Made by a program: the position numbers and the translations under genes | Notes under the pieces: generated by a model | Databases searched by the model: none | What the model saw: the letters and a program-made list of their open reading frames with translations, nothing else | What the model was told of the DNA's origin: nothing | In this document: positions 1 through 6,094 of the stretch, in pieces | Layout: each line of letters begins with the position of its first letter | How positions within the stretch are numbered: the stretch's first letter is position 1 | Assembly: GCF_014697425.1 (NCBI RefSeq) | Contig: NZ_JACJRU010000054.1 | Location: 1-46,277, forward strand | DNA from: Nostoc sp. FACHB-110 | GTDB taxonomy: Bacteria; Cyanobacteriota; Cyanobacteriia; Cyanobacteriales; Nostocaceae | Direction: 5' to 3' | Length of the DNA stretch: 46,277 nt

Positions 1-38
1 CTTTCATTCCTTGTTCTCTAGAGAACAAGGAATGAAAG
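1..38. other. Left telomere: perfect 38-bp palindrome
   Basis: Each 19-nt arm reads CTTTCATTCCTTGTTCTCT toward a TCTAGA centre (axis between 19 and 20). A perfect palindrome at both ends of a molecule that encodes a telomere resolvase is what a hairpin end looks like when read through, or a replicated telomere junction that the enzyme would cut and rejoin. In the mature molecule the turn would be at 19/20. The exact 38-bp length may partly reflect how the assembly was trimmed. Confidence 0.8.
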
Positions 39-57
39 CAAGGACTATATTAATACT

Positions 58-1034
58 CTTGTATATGGATGTAGACGGAGCCGCCTTCTTTAACCTTCTT
101 GTATAGGGATAACTAGGACATCCACCATGTCTGTACTTACCCTGATGTATAAGCATGACTTCACCGTTTTGTATAGGGATATCTGCATTCATACCCTTTT
201 GTACTGGTATACTTGGCAGGCGTTGGCTATACCCGTCGCAGGCATCGCTATCCTTGTTTGCTTTAACTTAACCTCTTGTATAGGCATAATGAGGCTAACA
301 AGTAGTATCACTATTTAAATTGTCTTGTACAGGTATGCTTAGACAGGCGATCGCTCTCACTTCTTTTACCTTCTTGTACACCCATGCTTAGGCTAATATC
401 TGGCATCCATATACATTTCTTTTAGTACAGCTATGGCATAACGGCGATCGCGTTCATTCTCTTTACCTCTTGTACACCCATAGTTAGGTTCATCACTTGT
501 ATGGCTATACATTTCCCCTAGTACAGTAATAGCGGAGTAGACGAGTGCCTCCAATAGCCTGACCCTCTTGTATAGTTATGTTCTCCAATTCTTCGCCTTA
601 AATTCTCATAACCATCCCCAACGTATTTTCCCAACTAATTTCCCACAAATAAAGAAACATCCAGGTTGACTAAATCTGGATGTCCATTTACTCATCCAAA
701 GCTATGATTCATAGTTTCTCCCTTAAAAAAGCTGTTGCTTGCTTCGCTGTTTCAACTATCGCCTGGGCTGGTTACAACAGTGACTATATCCCTTTGGCGC
801 AAGCTGTTGCACCTCCAGCAATCGCTTATTTGCTCAATAGCAGTCAAGACACATCCACTAAACCTGAAAGTAAAGATAAGTAGCACTATTGGGGCATCTA
901 CAATGTCCCACACAGCAACATCCGCTATGTTCAAAGTAGGCGATCACTATCTTTCTGCTATACCCTTTTGTACATAGATGAGCAGCATCACAGATAGTTA
1001 GTCAATTTTCAGCTACACCCTCTTGTACATAGAT
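58..1034. repeat. Subtelomeric array of TTGTAYANNNAT motifs (left)
   Basis: About 16 dispersed copies of a 12-13 bp word, e.g. CTTGTATATGGAT 58-70, CTTGTATAGGGAT 98-110, TTTGTATAGGGAT 168-180, TTTGTACTGGTAT 198-210, CTTGTATAGGCAT 275-287, CTTGTACAGGTAT 324-336, CTTGTACACCCAT 373-385 and 469-481, CTTGTATAGTTAT 567-579, TTTGTACATAGAT 967-979, CTTGTACATAGAT 1022-1034. Weaker copies lie near 144, 423, 496 and 518, and an inverted one near 405. Nearly all point inward, about 30-70 bp apart. The same word precedes the resolvase gene (34423-34484) and its neighbour (35602-35654), so it is probably a binding site of a plasmid-encoded protein. Confidence 0.85.
704..883 (+). CDS. Small putative secreted or membrane protein (left TIR)
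   Basis: 59 aa. The N-terminus has a basic patch (HSFSLKK) then a hydrophobic stretch (AVACFAVSTIAWAGY), followed by a second mildly hydrophobic part (AQAVAPPAIAYLL) and a charged tail (STKPESKDK), so a signal peptide or membrane anchor is plausible. ATG 704 was chosen over an upstream in-frame ATG at 680 because 680 lies in the right arm of a small inverted repeat (ACATCCAG 657-664, CTGGATGT 676-683). No strong ribosome site is visible and I recognise no family. It lies in the otherwise non-coding subtelomere and has an exact twin at the right end. Confidence 0.35.
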   Translation: MIHSFSLKKAVACFAVSTIAWAGYNSDYIPLAQAVAPPAIAYLLNSSQDTSTKPESKDK

Positions 1035-1224
1035 ACCAAGGTAGGCGAGCGCGCGTTTCTCCTCTGGACTGCCCCAAATTTTGTTTAGACAGGAAAAAAC
1101 AGTGCTTGCTTGTTTACTTATTTTTTGACTGTTTTTATTGACAGCAAAAAGTTAGCGCATTTCTAGCACTTTCTTTCACATTTATTTTTCTGTTAGCCGT
1201 TACTCCCAAGTCGATCTAGCCTGC

Positions 1225-1461
1225 CTACCAACACTGAGAAAAACTCAGATATGCGACATCCAGAGTTGAGGCCTTTACAGTTTGTTGACGACGCTTTGAG
1301 CTTGTCTCAACCGCCTTGATGGTTACTAGACCGTTCGAGGTTTTGCATTCCCCTTTACTGTGGGCAGTTACACAGTCAGTCATTGGCTCACTGTACGCAT
1401 TGAGGGCATTTAAACACCGACCACACTTAGCTTTTAGCAGTGGTTGCCTTGCTAAAGGCAT
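1225..1461 (-). CDS. Small cysteine-containing hypothetical protein (left TIR)
   Basis: 79 aa from ATG; a longer GTG form (to 1506) is possible but would begin inside the R1 repeat. It has spaced cysteines (KCGRC ... TDC ... GEC), a pattern that could bind zinc, followed by a basic stretch (SSKRRQQTVK). No family is recognised. There is no clear ribosome site, so it may be a chance frame. Confidence 0.3.
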   Translation of the reverse strand: MPLARQPLLKAKCGRCLNALNAYSEPMTDCVTAHSKGECKTSNGLVTIKAVETSSKRRQQTVKASTLDVAYLSFSQCW

Positions 1462-1490
1462 TTTACAACGAATGGCGATCGCTTCTCGCC

Positions 1491-1571
1491 TGCGTCCACA
1501 CACCACTGTTTTTATATAAATTAGATTGTCTGTGGACGTAAACTAATCCTTTGGCTATTAACTTAATTACT
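1491..1571. repeat. R1 repeat with CGTCCACA inverted arms
   Basis: About 80 bp that recurs in the same orientation at 2442-2534 (R2). It contains CGTCCACA (1493-1500) and TGTGGACG (1531-1538) flanking an AT-rich core with TTTTTATATAAATTAG, then a shared tail (TTTTGGCTATT, CTTAATTA). Mirror copy at 44707-44787. Related half-sites (GTCCACA, TGTGGACG) occur near 20427 and 37706-37745. Could be an old mobile-element remnant or a promoter/operator unit. Confidence 0.6.
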
Positions 1572-1660
1572 GAAAGTTCACCCCACTGCCAATACGGTTC
1601 GCTCACAAGTTGCTTACCTCAGTAAGCCGAAAATCGGGTATCAAACCATATCAGTGCGCT

Positions 1661-1821
1661 ACGGCAGATTTATGGTAAATCCCTGGTAGTTTTATGGCAG
1701 TTTTATGTGAAATCTATGGCACTTTTATGGCAAGCAGAGGTTTAGCAAGGCTGAAGCAACGGCAATTTTATGGCAGTTCTATGGCAGTTTTATGGTAAAT
1801 CTCTGGTAGTTTTATGGCAAT
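1661..1821. repeat. Word array A: TTTTATGG repeats
   Basis: About nine degenerate copies of TTTTATGGCA / TTTTATGGTAAAT in 160 bp, some about 10 bp apart. Directly abuts element E1. Iteron-like in appearance, but the words are short and low in complexity. Mirror at 44457-44617. Confidence 0.6.
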
Positions 1822-1839
1822 TAAAAGCGAAAATTGGCC

Positions 1840-2078
1840 GCACAGTACGCCTAAATTTTTTCGCAAGTTTTTTCCACTTTAAATTTGATTGAAGGCGAGC
1901 GCTCACAACAAATACTACTTAAATACTACTTCTGTCATATAAAATCTGCTTTCGCTACTCCAGCGCAATCGCCTCTGCTGCTATTTGTCGTGCTTTTGTA
2001 GTTTTTATGTAGTCGATTTGGGGGAGTAAACATGATTTTTACCCAAAAAAACTTTCCGTCAAAGATGGCGTACTGTGC
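1840..2078. repeat. E1 element (239 bp) with 12-bp inverted ends
   Basis: Begins GCACAGTACGCC (1840-1851) and ends GGCGTACTGTGC (2067-2078), a perfect 12-bp inverted repeat. Inside are the tandem AATACTACTTAAATACTACTT, a block around GTAGTTTTTATGTAG and a TTTTTACCCAAAAAAACTTTC block, all shared with E2. On the minus strand both copies share a short peptide-like frame ending before a stop (YIKTT...IAAEAIALE in E1, YIKTTEAQQIVAEAIAREW in E2). Mirror at 44200-44438. Confidence 0.65.
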
Positions 2079-2094
2079 CGCACAACCCAAAATC

Positions 2095-2250
2095 AAAACC
2101 CCACAAATTCACCACACTTAACCCACAAATAACCCATCAATTTCCCGTTAAACTACCGCAATTTACCCTGACCAGTTTGCTGAAGTTCCACTGATTTACC
2201 ACAGTTAACCCATAGATTAACCATCAATTACACACAAAACTGCCCTAAAA
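2095..2250. repeat. Word array B: TTAACCCA repeats
   Basis: Degenerate copies of TTAACCCACAAAT / AACCCATCAATTT / GTTAACCCATAGATTAACC. Abuts the inner side of E1. Mirror at 44028-44183. Confidence 0.5.
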
Positions 2251-2350
2251 TTGCATCAAATCCGCATTTGCTCACTGGTGTGTTTTGCTACTAATTTTTG
2301 ACAATACTGAGACAGGAAGAGAATTAGGGCGATCACTCCCCCTGACAACG

Positions 2351-2404
2351 CTACAACACGCTTAAACCAGATGCCACAACCTCAACTAAACCGATGGCCT
2401 CATC
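2351..2404 (-). pseudogene. C-terminal remnant of the resolvase-companion gene (1)
   Basis: Minus-strand translation gives DEAIGLVEVVASGLSVL then a stop, which lines up with the last residues of the protein at 35680-36651 (EEAIKLNELVPNGLDVV) and with a second remnant at 4166-4268 (DEAINLVELVPDGLSVV). No start codon or body is left. Mirror at 43874-43927. Confidence 0.55.
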
Positions 2405-2441
2405 AATTCACACCAGTCAATCACATCCCCTACTCAAAGGC

Positions 2442-2534
2442 TGCGTCCACACGTCACTGTTTTTATATAAATTAGGATGTCTGTGGACGTAACCTAAATC
2501 CTCATACTGACCTTTTGGCTATTCACTTAATTAT
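2442..2534. repeat. R2 repeat (direct copy of R1)
   Basis: Shares with R1 the TGCGTCCACA arm, the ACTGTTTTTATATAAATTAG core, the GTCTGTGGACGTAA arm and the TTTTGGCTATT tail, with a ~10-bp insertion before the tail. Mirror copy at 43744-43836. Confidence 0.6.
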
Positions 2535-2643
2535 TTCAACCCTGAGCAGAATACTGCACAATGGCATTGACTCATCAATGGGTAGTTGAACAACTTTAGA
2601 TTTGTGGAGTGGCTTTTTACTTGAGCAAGCGCACTCCCAGCAA

Positions 2644-3036
2644 TTACGGCTGGTGAAATCGGAGGTGTTGGGAAAATTTTTTCGATAATTGGATACTTTC
2701 GCTTTTGACAGGTTCGCCAAACACATTGAGCTGGTAATCAGTCATGGTTAATGGTGTGGACAGCCAAAGCTCCCAATTAAGAGCATTAATACCGATCACC
2801 AAATGGTTGAGCCACCGCACTCTAGAGTCACTGTTCATATCCTCTAATTGCGTCTGGATGAGGCGTTGCCTCAACAAGTGCGAAAAATCTTCCGGTATTT
2901 CAATGTAGGTTTGTATCCACTGAGATACCTGATGAGAAAATAACCACTCGTTGAGCATTTGTGCTGTCGGTATCCGCCTGTGCTGTTTGTTAATAGACTT
3001 TGAGCCAATCGCTTTGCGTTTGCTAGCTCTTCCCAT
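2644..3036 (-). CDS. Hypothetical 130-aa protein (left TIR)
   Basis: 130 aa, basic N-terminus (MGRASKRKAIGSKS) then a mixed, protein-like composition with several tryptophans (NEWLF, QWIQTY, NWELW). It is the longest TIR frame besides parA. No motif lets me name a family; the basic start suggests nucleic-acid contact, which is inference. ATG 3036 has only a weak AAAGAG upstream. It lies between E2 and R2. The internal N-terminal region is overlapped by another frame that I regard as a shadow. Confidence 0.5.
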   Translation of the reverse strand: MGRASKRKAIGSKSINKQHRRIPTAQMLNEWLFSHQVSQWIQTYIEIPEDFSHLLRQRLIQTQLEDMNSDSRVRWLNHLVIGINALNWELWLSTPLTMTDYQLNVFGEPVKSESIQLSKKFSQHLRFHQP

Positions 3037-3140
3037 CGCTGTTTACTCTTTGCCAATGCTTGCGCTTGAAGTTTGCTTTTGGTGTAACTGCTGTGCTGAA
3101 CTTCTTTTTACATCATACTTTTCCTCACTAGCCTACTGCC

Positions 3141-3377
3141 GCATAATACACCTTAATTTTGAAGCAACTTTTTTCCACCTCACACAGCACAAGCGGCGAT
3201 CACTCACTTCCAATACTACTTAAATACTACATTCACAACACAAAATCTGCTTTCACCACTCCCTAGCGATCGCCTCTGCCACTATTTGTTGTGCTTCTGT
3301 AGTTTTTATGTAGTTAACTGGCGGCTAGGGATGATTTTTACCCAAAAAAACTTTCAAAACTTTTTGGCGTACTGTGC
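3141..3377. repeat. E2 element (237 bp), diverged copy of E1
   Basis: Same order of blocks as E1. The inner end is identical (GGCGTACTGTGC, 3366-3377); the outer end has decayed (GCATAATACACC, 3141-3152). Shares AATACTACTTAAATACTAC, GTAGTTTTTATGTAGT and TTTTTACCCAAAAAAACTTTC. Mirror at 42901-43137. Confidence 0.65.
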
Positions 3378-3435
3378 TGCACGAAAGCCTTTAATTGCAT
3401 TCAACCATATTAGAATCATCTGCTCACTAGCACAC

Positions 3436-3606
3436 AACTATTAGCGAACTATCTTAGAACTATGAGGAAGCCAAATTTTTTTGAGCAGTTTAAAAACTGT
3501 GATTTTAGAACCATTCGTGAAGTATTTTAGAACTATTTAGGTACTAAATTTAGAGCATCATAGAACTATAAAAGAACTATTTGCCAACCATTTACGAACT
3601 AATTTA
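3436..3606. repeat. Word array C: AGAACTAT repeats
   Basis: About seven copies of (TT)AGAACTATTT, spaced irregularly over 170 bp, e.g. TTAGAACTATG, TTTTAGAACCATTC, TTTAGAACTATTTAG, CATAGAACTATAA, AAGAACTATTTG, ACGAACTAATTT. Abuts the inner end of E2. Mirror at 42672-42842. Confidence 0.6.
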
Positions 3607-3755
3607 TAAATTCTTTTTTAAGATAATTATCAAAATTAAAATGTAAATTTATTCTTCAAAAACCTTGATGCGAATGTATCAGACTACAAAACTATTTTGA
3701 AGTCACTCAAAAAAGAACAAGCAATGAATTGCAATTAGCCGCAATCAAGCCGAAC

Positions 3756-3920
3756 TTATGTACTGAATAAAAGTTGGTCAACGGGTATGTCGCATTGTTC
3801 TTTATTACCCCAGCACTTTTTAACGACGGCAATACCGCCGTTGACCATTTGCACGATGTAGCTTCTAAAATAGTTCAGCCCAAAACCTTTTTCTTTGACT
3901 CGTGCTTGAGTAATAATTGC
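3756..3920 (-). pseudogene. Decayed small gene (left TIR)
   Basis: The minus strand has an open frame without a standard start, ending ...IAVVKKCWGNKEQCDIPV then DQLLFST and a stop. A second short protein-like frame lies just upstream on the same strand (about 3934-4060: AWPLLTQTEQARLWQLYQQY), separated by a stop. Composition looks like real protein, so I read this as a broken small gene. Mirror at 42358-42522. Confidence 0.35.
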
Positions 3921-4165
3921 TTACTGTAATCTTTACTAAAGTGGCGATTGCTGCTGATATTGTTGATAAAGTTGCCACAGCCGCGCTTGCTCAGTTTGAG
4001 TTAGCAACGGCCAAGCCTGATCAATCTTTGACTGACTTAAATTGATTTGTACACATATAAAAATACCCCTCCTTAGCTATTCTGGAAGCTTTGAAAGCTT
4101 GGAAGGCTCGGAAGGGTTGCGGATATGTCAAGTTAAATAACTAATAGCTTTAACAGCTTTGGGCA

Positions 4166-4268
4166 TTAAACCACACTTAAACCGTCTGGAACAAGCTCAA
4201 CCAAATTAATTGCCTCATCAAGCTTTTCTGACAAACTCAGCTAGTGACATCCCAAAATAGGCGATCGC
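4166..4268 (-). pseudogene. Internally deleted remnant of the resolvase-companion gene (2)
   Basis: Minus strand: a piece coding AIAYFGMSLAEFVRKA, then a stop and frame shift, then DEAINLVELVPDGLSVV and a stop. The first piece matches the gene at 35680-36651 around 36208-36256 at the DNA level (GCGATCGCCTA, TGGGATGTCACT); the second matches its last 18 codons (36601-36651). The middle ~345 bp is missing. Lies between the decayed small gene and parA. Mirror at 42010-42112. Confidence 0.75.
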
Positions 4269-4290
4269 TACCCCTACCCAAATAACAAAT

Positions 4291-4332
4291 TTTCTGTAAA
4301 TGTATAAGCACGATTCTCTTTATTTACAGAAA
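4291..4332. promoter_or_regulatory. Inverted repeat operator upstream of parA
   Basis: TTTCTGTAAAT (4291-4301) and ATTTACAGAAA (4322-4332) form an 11-bp perfect inverted repeat; the right arm runs into the ATG at 4332. A TATAAG (-10-like) lies between the arms at 4303-4308. A third copy, ATTTACAGAAAT, follows the RHH gene (5225-5236). This suits autoregulation and/or a centromere bound by the RHH protein. Mirror at 41946-41987. Confidence 0.65.
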
Positions 4333-4964
4333 TGATTATTTCAGTACAAAACCAGAAAGGGGGCGTGGGCAAGACAACACTAGCAATTCATATTAGTCAT
4401 GGGCTGGTGTTGAAAGGTCACAACGTTTTGTTAGTCGATGCTGACCCACAAGGGTCGTCACGAGATTGGGCAGCAGCACGCGGAGAAAAGCCGCCATTTC
4501 CAGTCATAGGATTAGACCGTCCTACTATTCATCGTGACTTAACAACCCTTGCAAAAGACTATGACGATGTAGTGATCGATGGGCCGCCGCGAGTCTCAGA
4601 ATTAGCCAGAAGTGCAATTATTGCAGCCGATTTAGTTGTAATTCCCATTCAGCCCAGTCCTTATGACATTTGGGCAGCAGATGAAGTTGTTAAACTTATC
4701 AAGGAAGCTTCTGTATTTAAAGAAAACATTAAAGCCGTATTTGTAATTAATCGCAAAATAGTAAATACTGCAATTGGGCGAGATGTAGTGGAAGCACTTG
4801 AGCAGTACCCTTTCCCAGTATTAAAGTCAGCCATCAGCCAGCGAGTTGTGTTCGCGGAATCGGCAGCATCAGGCAATACAGTGCTTGAAACTGATAAAAG
4901 TGGTTCTGCTGCCAAGGAAGTAAAAGCATTAGTCAGTGAGTTATTAAAGCTAGGGGTTAAATAA
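4332..4964 (+). CDS. parA: ParA family partition ATPase (left copy)
   Basis: 210 aa. Deviant Walker A KGGVGKTT at residues 9-16 (signature Lys9) and Walker A' VDADPQGS near 37-44, followed by VVIDGPP, mark a small ParA/Soj-type ATPase without an N-terminal DNA-binding domain. Such proteins move plasmid copies over the nucleoid with a small centromere-binding partner. The partner is likely the RHH protein whose ATG overlaps the parA stop (4964). The start codon sits at the edge of an inverted-repeat operator and no ribosome site is seen, so translation may be leaderless. It lies in the TIR, so an identical copy exists at the other end. Confidence 0.92.
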   Translation: MIISVQNQKGGVGKTTLAIHISHGLVLKGHNVLLVDADPQGSSRDWAAARGEKPPFPVIGLDRPTIHRDLTTLAKDYDDVVIDGPPRVSELARSAIIAADLVVIPIQPSPYDIWAADEVVKLIKEASVFKENIKAVFVINRKIVNTAIGRDVVEALEQYPFPVLKSAISQRVVFAESAASGNTVLETDKSGSAAKEVKALVSELLKLGVK

Positions 4965-5218
4965 TGTCACCGAAAAAGGTCAATTTTGGCAAAAAACCTG
5001 AAACTCAAGAACCTGTAGATTTAGAAAAATGGGTTAGCGAGCGCGACTCTGTTGGGGAGCAACCACAGCAAGAGCAAACTGAAAAAATGAAACGCTTAAC
5101 CCTTGATATTCCTGAGTCATTACATAAAGCAATTAAACGCCAAGCAGTAGACACAGGCGTAACAATGGCTGACCTACTACGAGATTTGCTAGAACAGCAC
5201 TATGGAGCTAAACTGTAA
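4964..5218 (+). CDS. Ribbon-helix-helix partner of ParA (full-length, left)
   Basis: 84 aa. A charged, disordered N-terminal half (PKKVNFGKKPETQEPVD) is followed by a ribbon-helix-helix-like C-terminus: strand MKRLTLDIP, helix ESLHKAIKRQAVD, turn, helix TMADLLRDLLEQHY. Small RHH proteins paired with short ParAs bind iterated centromere/operator sites. It starts at the last base of the parA stop codon, indicating coupled translation. The TIR boundary lies within this gene; the right-end counterpart is truncated after the first helix, so this left copy is probably the only functional one. Confidence 0.8.
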   Translation: MSPKKVNFGKKPETQEPVDLEKWVSERDSVGEQPQQEQTEKMKRLTLDIPESLHKAIKRQAVDTGVTMADLLRDLLEQHYGAKL

Positions 5219-5224
5219 AACCAC

Positions 5225-5236
5225 ATTTACAGAAAT
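5225..5236. promoter_or_regulatory. Third ATTTACAGAAAT site after the RHH gene
   Basis: Same word as the arms of the parA operator (4291-4332), seven bases after the RHH stop. Suggests a site cluster flanking the parA-RHH operon on the left only; no equivalent follows the truncated right copy. Confidence 0.5.
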
Positions 5237-5325
5237 ACTGAAATACTGAGATAGATGCACTCAAAACCATCATGTCACGCATCAAGGCAAATAAAATCAT
5301 CCATCGGCGGATGAGTGAGTAATGG

Positions 5326-5568
5326 GTGTTACGAGCATTGCAACGACGTGGGGAAAAGGCTGATGTGGATGCGTTTACACCTCATGATTTTAGAAGAACT
5401 TTTATCGGTAATCTATTGGATGCTGGCGCAGATATCGTCACGGTAGCGAAACTTGCAGGTCATGCGTCGCCAAGTACAACAAGTAAATATGATCGGCGGG
5501 GGGAAGCGGCGAAAAAACGGGCGATTGATTTGCTGAATGTGCCTTATAGTAGGCGAAAAAATCATTAG
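5326..5568 (+). pseudogene. Tyrosine recombinase C-terminal fragment
   Basis: About 80 codons keep the catalytic C-terminal boxes of a phage-integrase/Xer-type recombinase: HDFRRTF (H-x-x-R), LAGHASPSTTSKY (His and nucleophilic Tyr) and DRRGEAAKKRA. The N-terminal domain and first active-site Arg box are absent; the nominal start is an internal GTG. It sits directly inside the left TIR edge, so it may be the scar of an integration or deletion that set the boundary. Distinct from the intact recombinase at 12153-13085. Confidence 0.75.
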
Positions 5569-5627
5569 TTTTACTAGGATGAACATTCAGTAGACCGAAA
5601 AGTTTTGCGAATGCCAAAAAATAGTAG

Positions 5628-5701
5628 TGTCAGTATTAGCCGAATACTTATGCGAGAATTGGGTACATAGAATTTAATATTCAATCCCAGCATAGGCAAA
5701 G
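5628..5701 (+). promoter_or_regulatory. Shared upstream region of the EACC1-caspase cassette (1)
   Basis: Closely matches 38078-38149, the region before the second EACC1 gene (shared CAGTATTA, CCGAATA, GAGAATTGGGTACATAGAAT and CAGCATA). Conservation just upstream of both genes suggests that promoter and operator were duplicated along with the cassette. Confidence 0.5.
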
Positions 5702-6082
5702 ATGACTGTTACTTCCAATACCAAGCTGACGATTCACTTTAACGACCCGGTTTTGGAGCCAGAAGAAAAAGACCAGCAGGTTCAATGGCTGATTGCTGAT
5801 CTTAATGATATGGACGAGATAGAGTCAGTTAATCGGGTTTTGGATCTTAATCCGCCAGACCGCAGTAAATCATTCCGTAATTTCTTGGCTGGCTTGTTGA
5901 TGGTTGAGGTAAATACAGGCAATGCTAAGAAGAAGTTGCTACCGTTTCTGGGTAATCGCCTGGGTGGTACGCCAATTGAACTCTCGGTGGAATTTAATGG
6001 AAAGAAACTGACTGTAACAGCCCAAAGTCGAGAAGAATTGGAAGTTGCTGTTAAAGCAATTCAAGATTTTATAGAAGTATAG
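5702..6082 (+). CDS. EACC1-like small protein, partner of caspase (copy 1)
   Basis: 126 aa beginning MTVTSNTKLTIHF. It alternates predicted strands and helices: an N-terminal strand, an acidic helix (EEKDQQVQWLIADLND), then a central GNRLGGTPIELSVEFNGKK segment and a terminal helix. It resembles the effector-associated constant component EACC1 family found next to caspase or trypsin effectors in predicted NTP-dependent conflict systems. The caspase gene starts 12 bp downstream with GGGGCGAG between them, so the two are co-transcribed. A paralogue at 38150-38527 precedes another caspase, and the last 101 bp of this gene recur at 10358-10458. The family label rests on recognition, not a search. 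Confidence 0.7.
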   Translation: MTVTSNTKLTIHFNDPVLEPEEKDQQVQWLIADLNDMDEIESVNRVLDLNPPDRSKSFRNFLAGLLMVEVNTGNAKKKLLPFLGNRLGGTPIELSVEFNGKKLTVTAQSREELEVAVKAIQDFIEV

Positions 6083-6094
6083 GGGGCGAGTAAA

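Larger units (their letters stand above)
1..5013. repeat. Left terminal inverted repeat (about 5 kb)
   Basis: Inverted copy of 41265-46277; position p pairs with 46278-p. All stretches compared (telomere, arrays, parA, start of the RHH gene) match exactly. The first mismatch found is 5014/41264, after which homology continues at a lower level to about 5156. Such exactness next to sudden divergence suggests ongoing homogenisation (gene conversion or telomere exchange) that stops inside the RHH gene. It holds the telomere, subtelomeric motif array, E elements, word arrays, a few small genes and parA. Confidence 0.95.

Noticed and set aside
58..1034. CRISPR-like array in the subtelomere.
   Set aside because: Units are only 12-13 bp, degenerate and variably spaced, with no cas genes.
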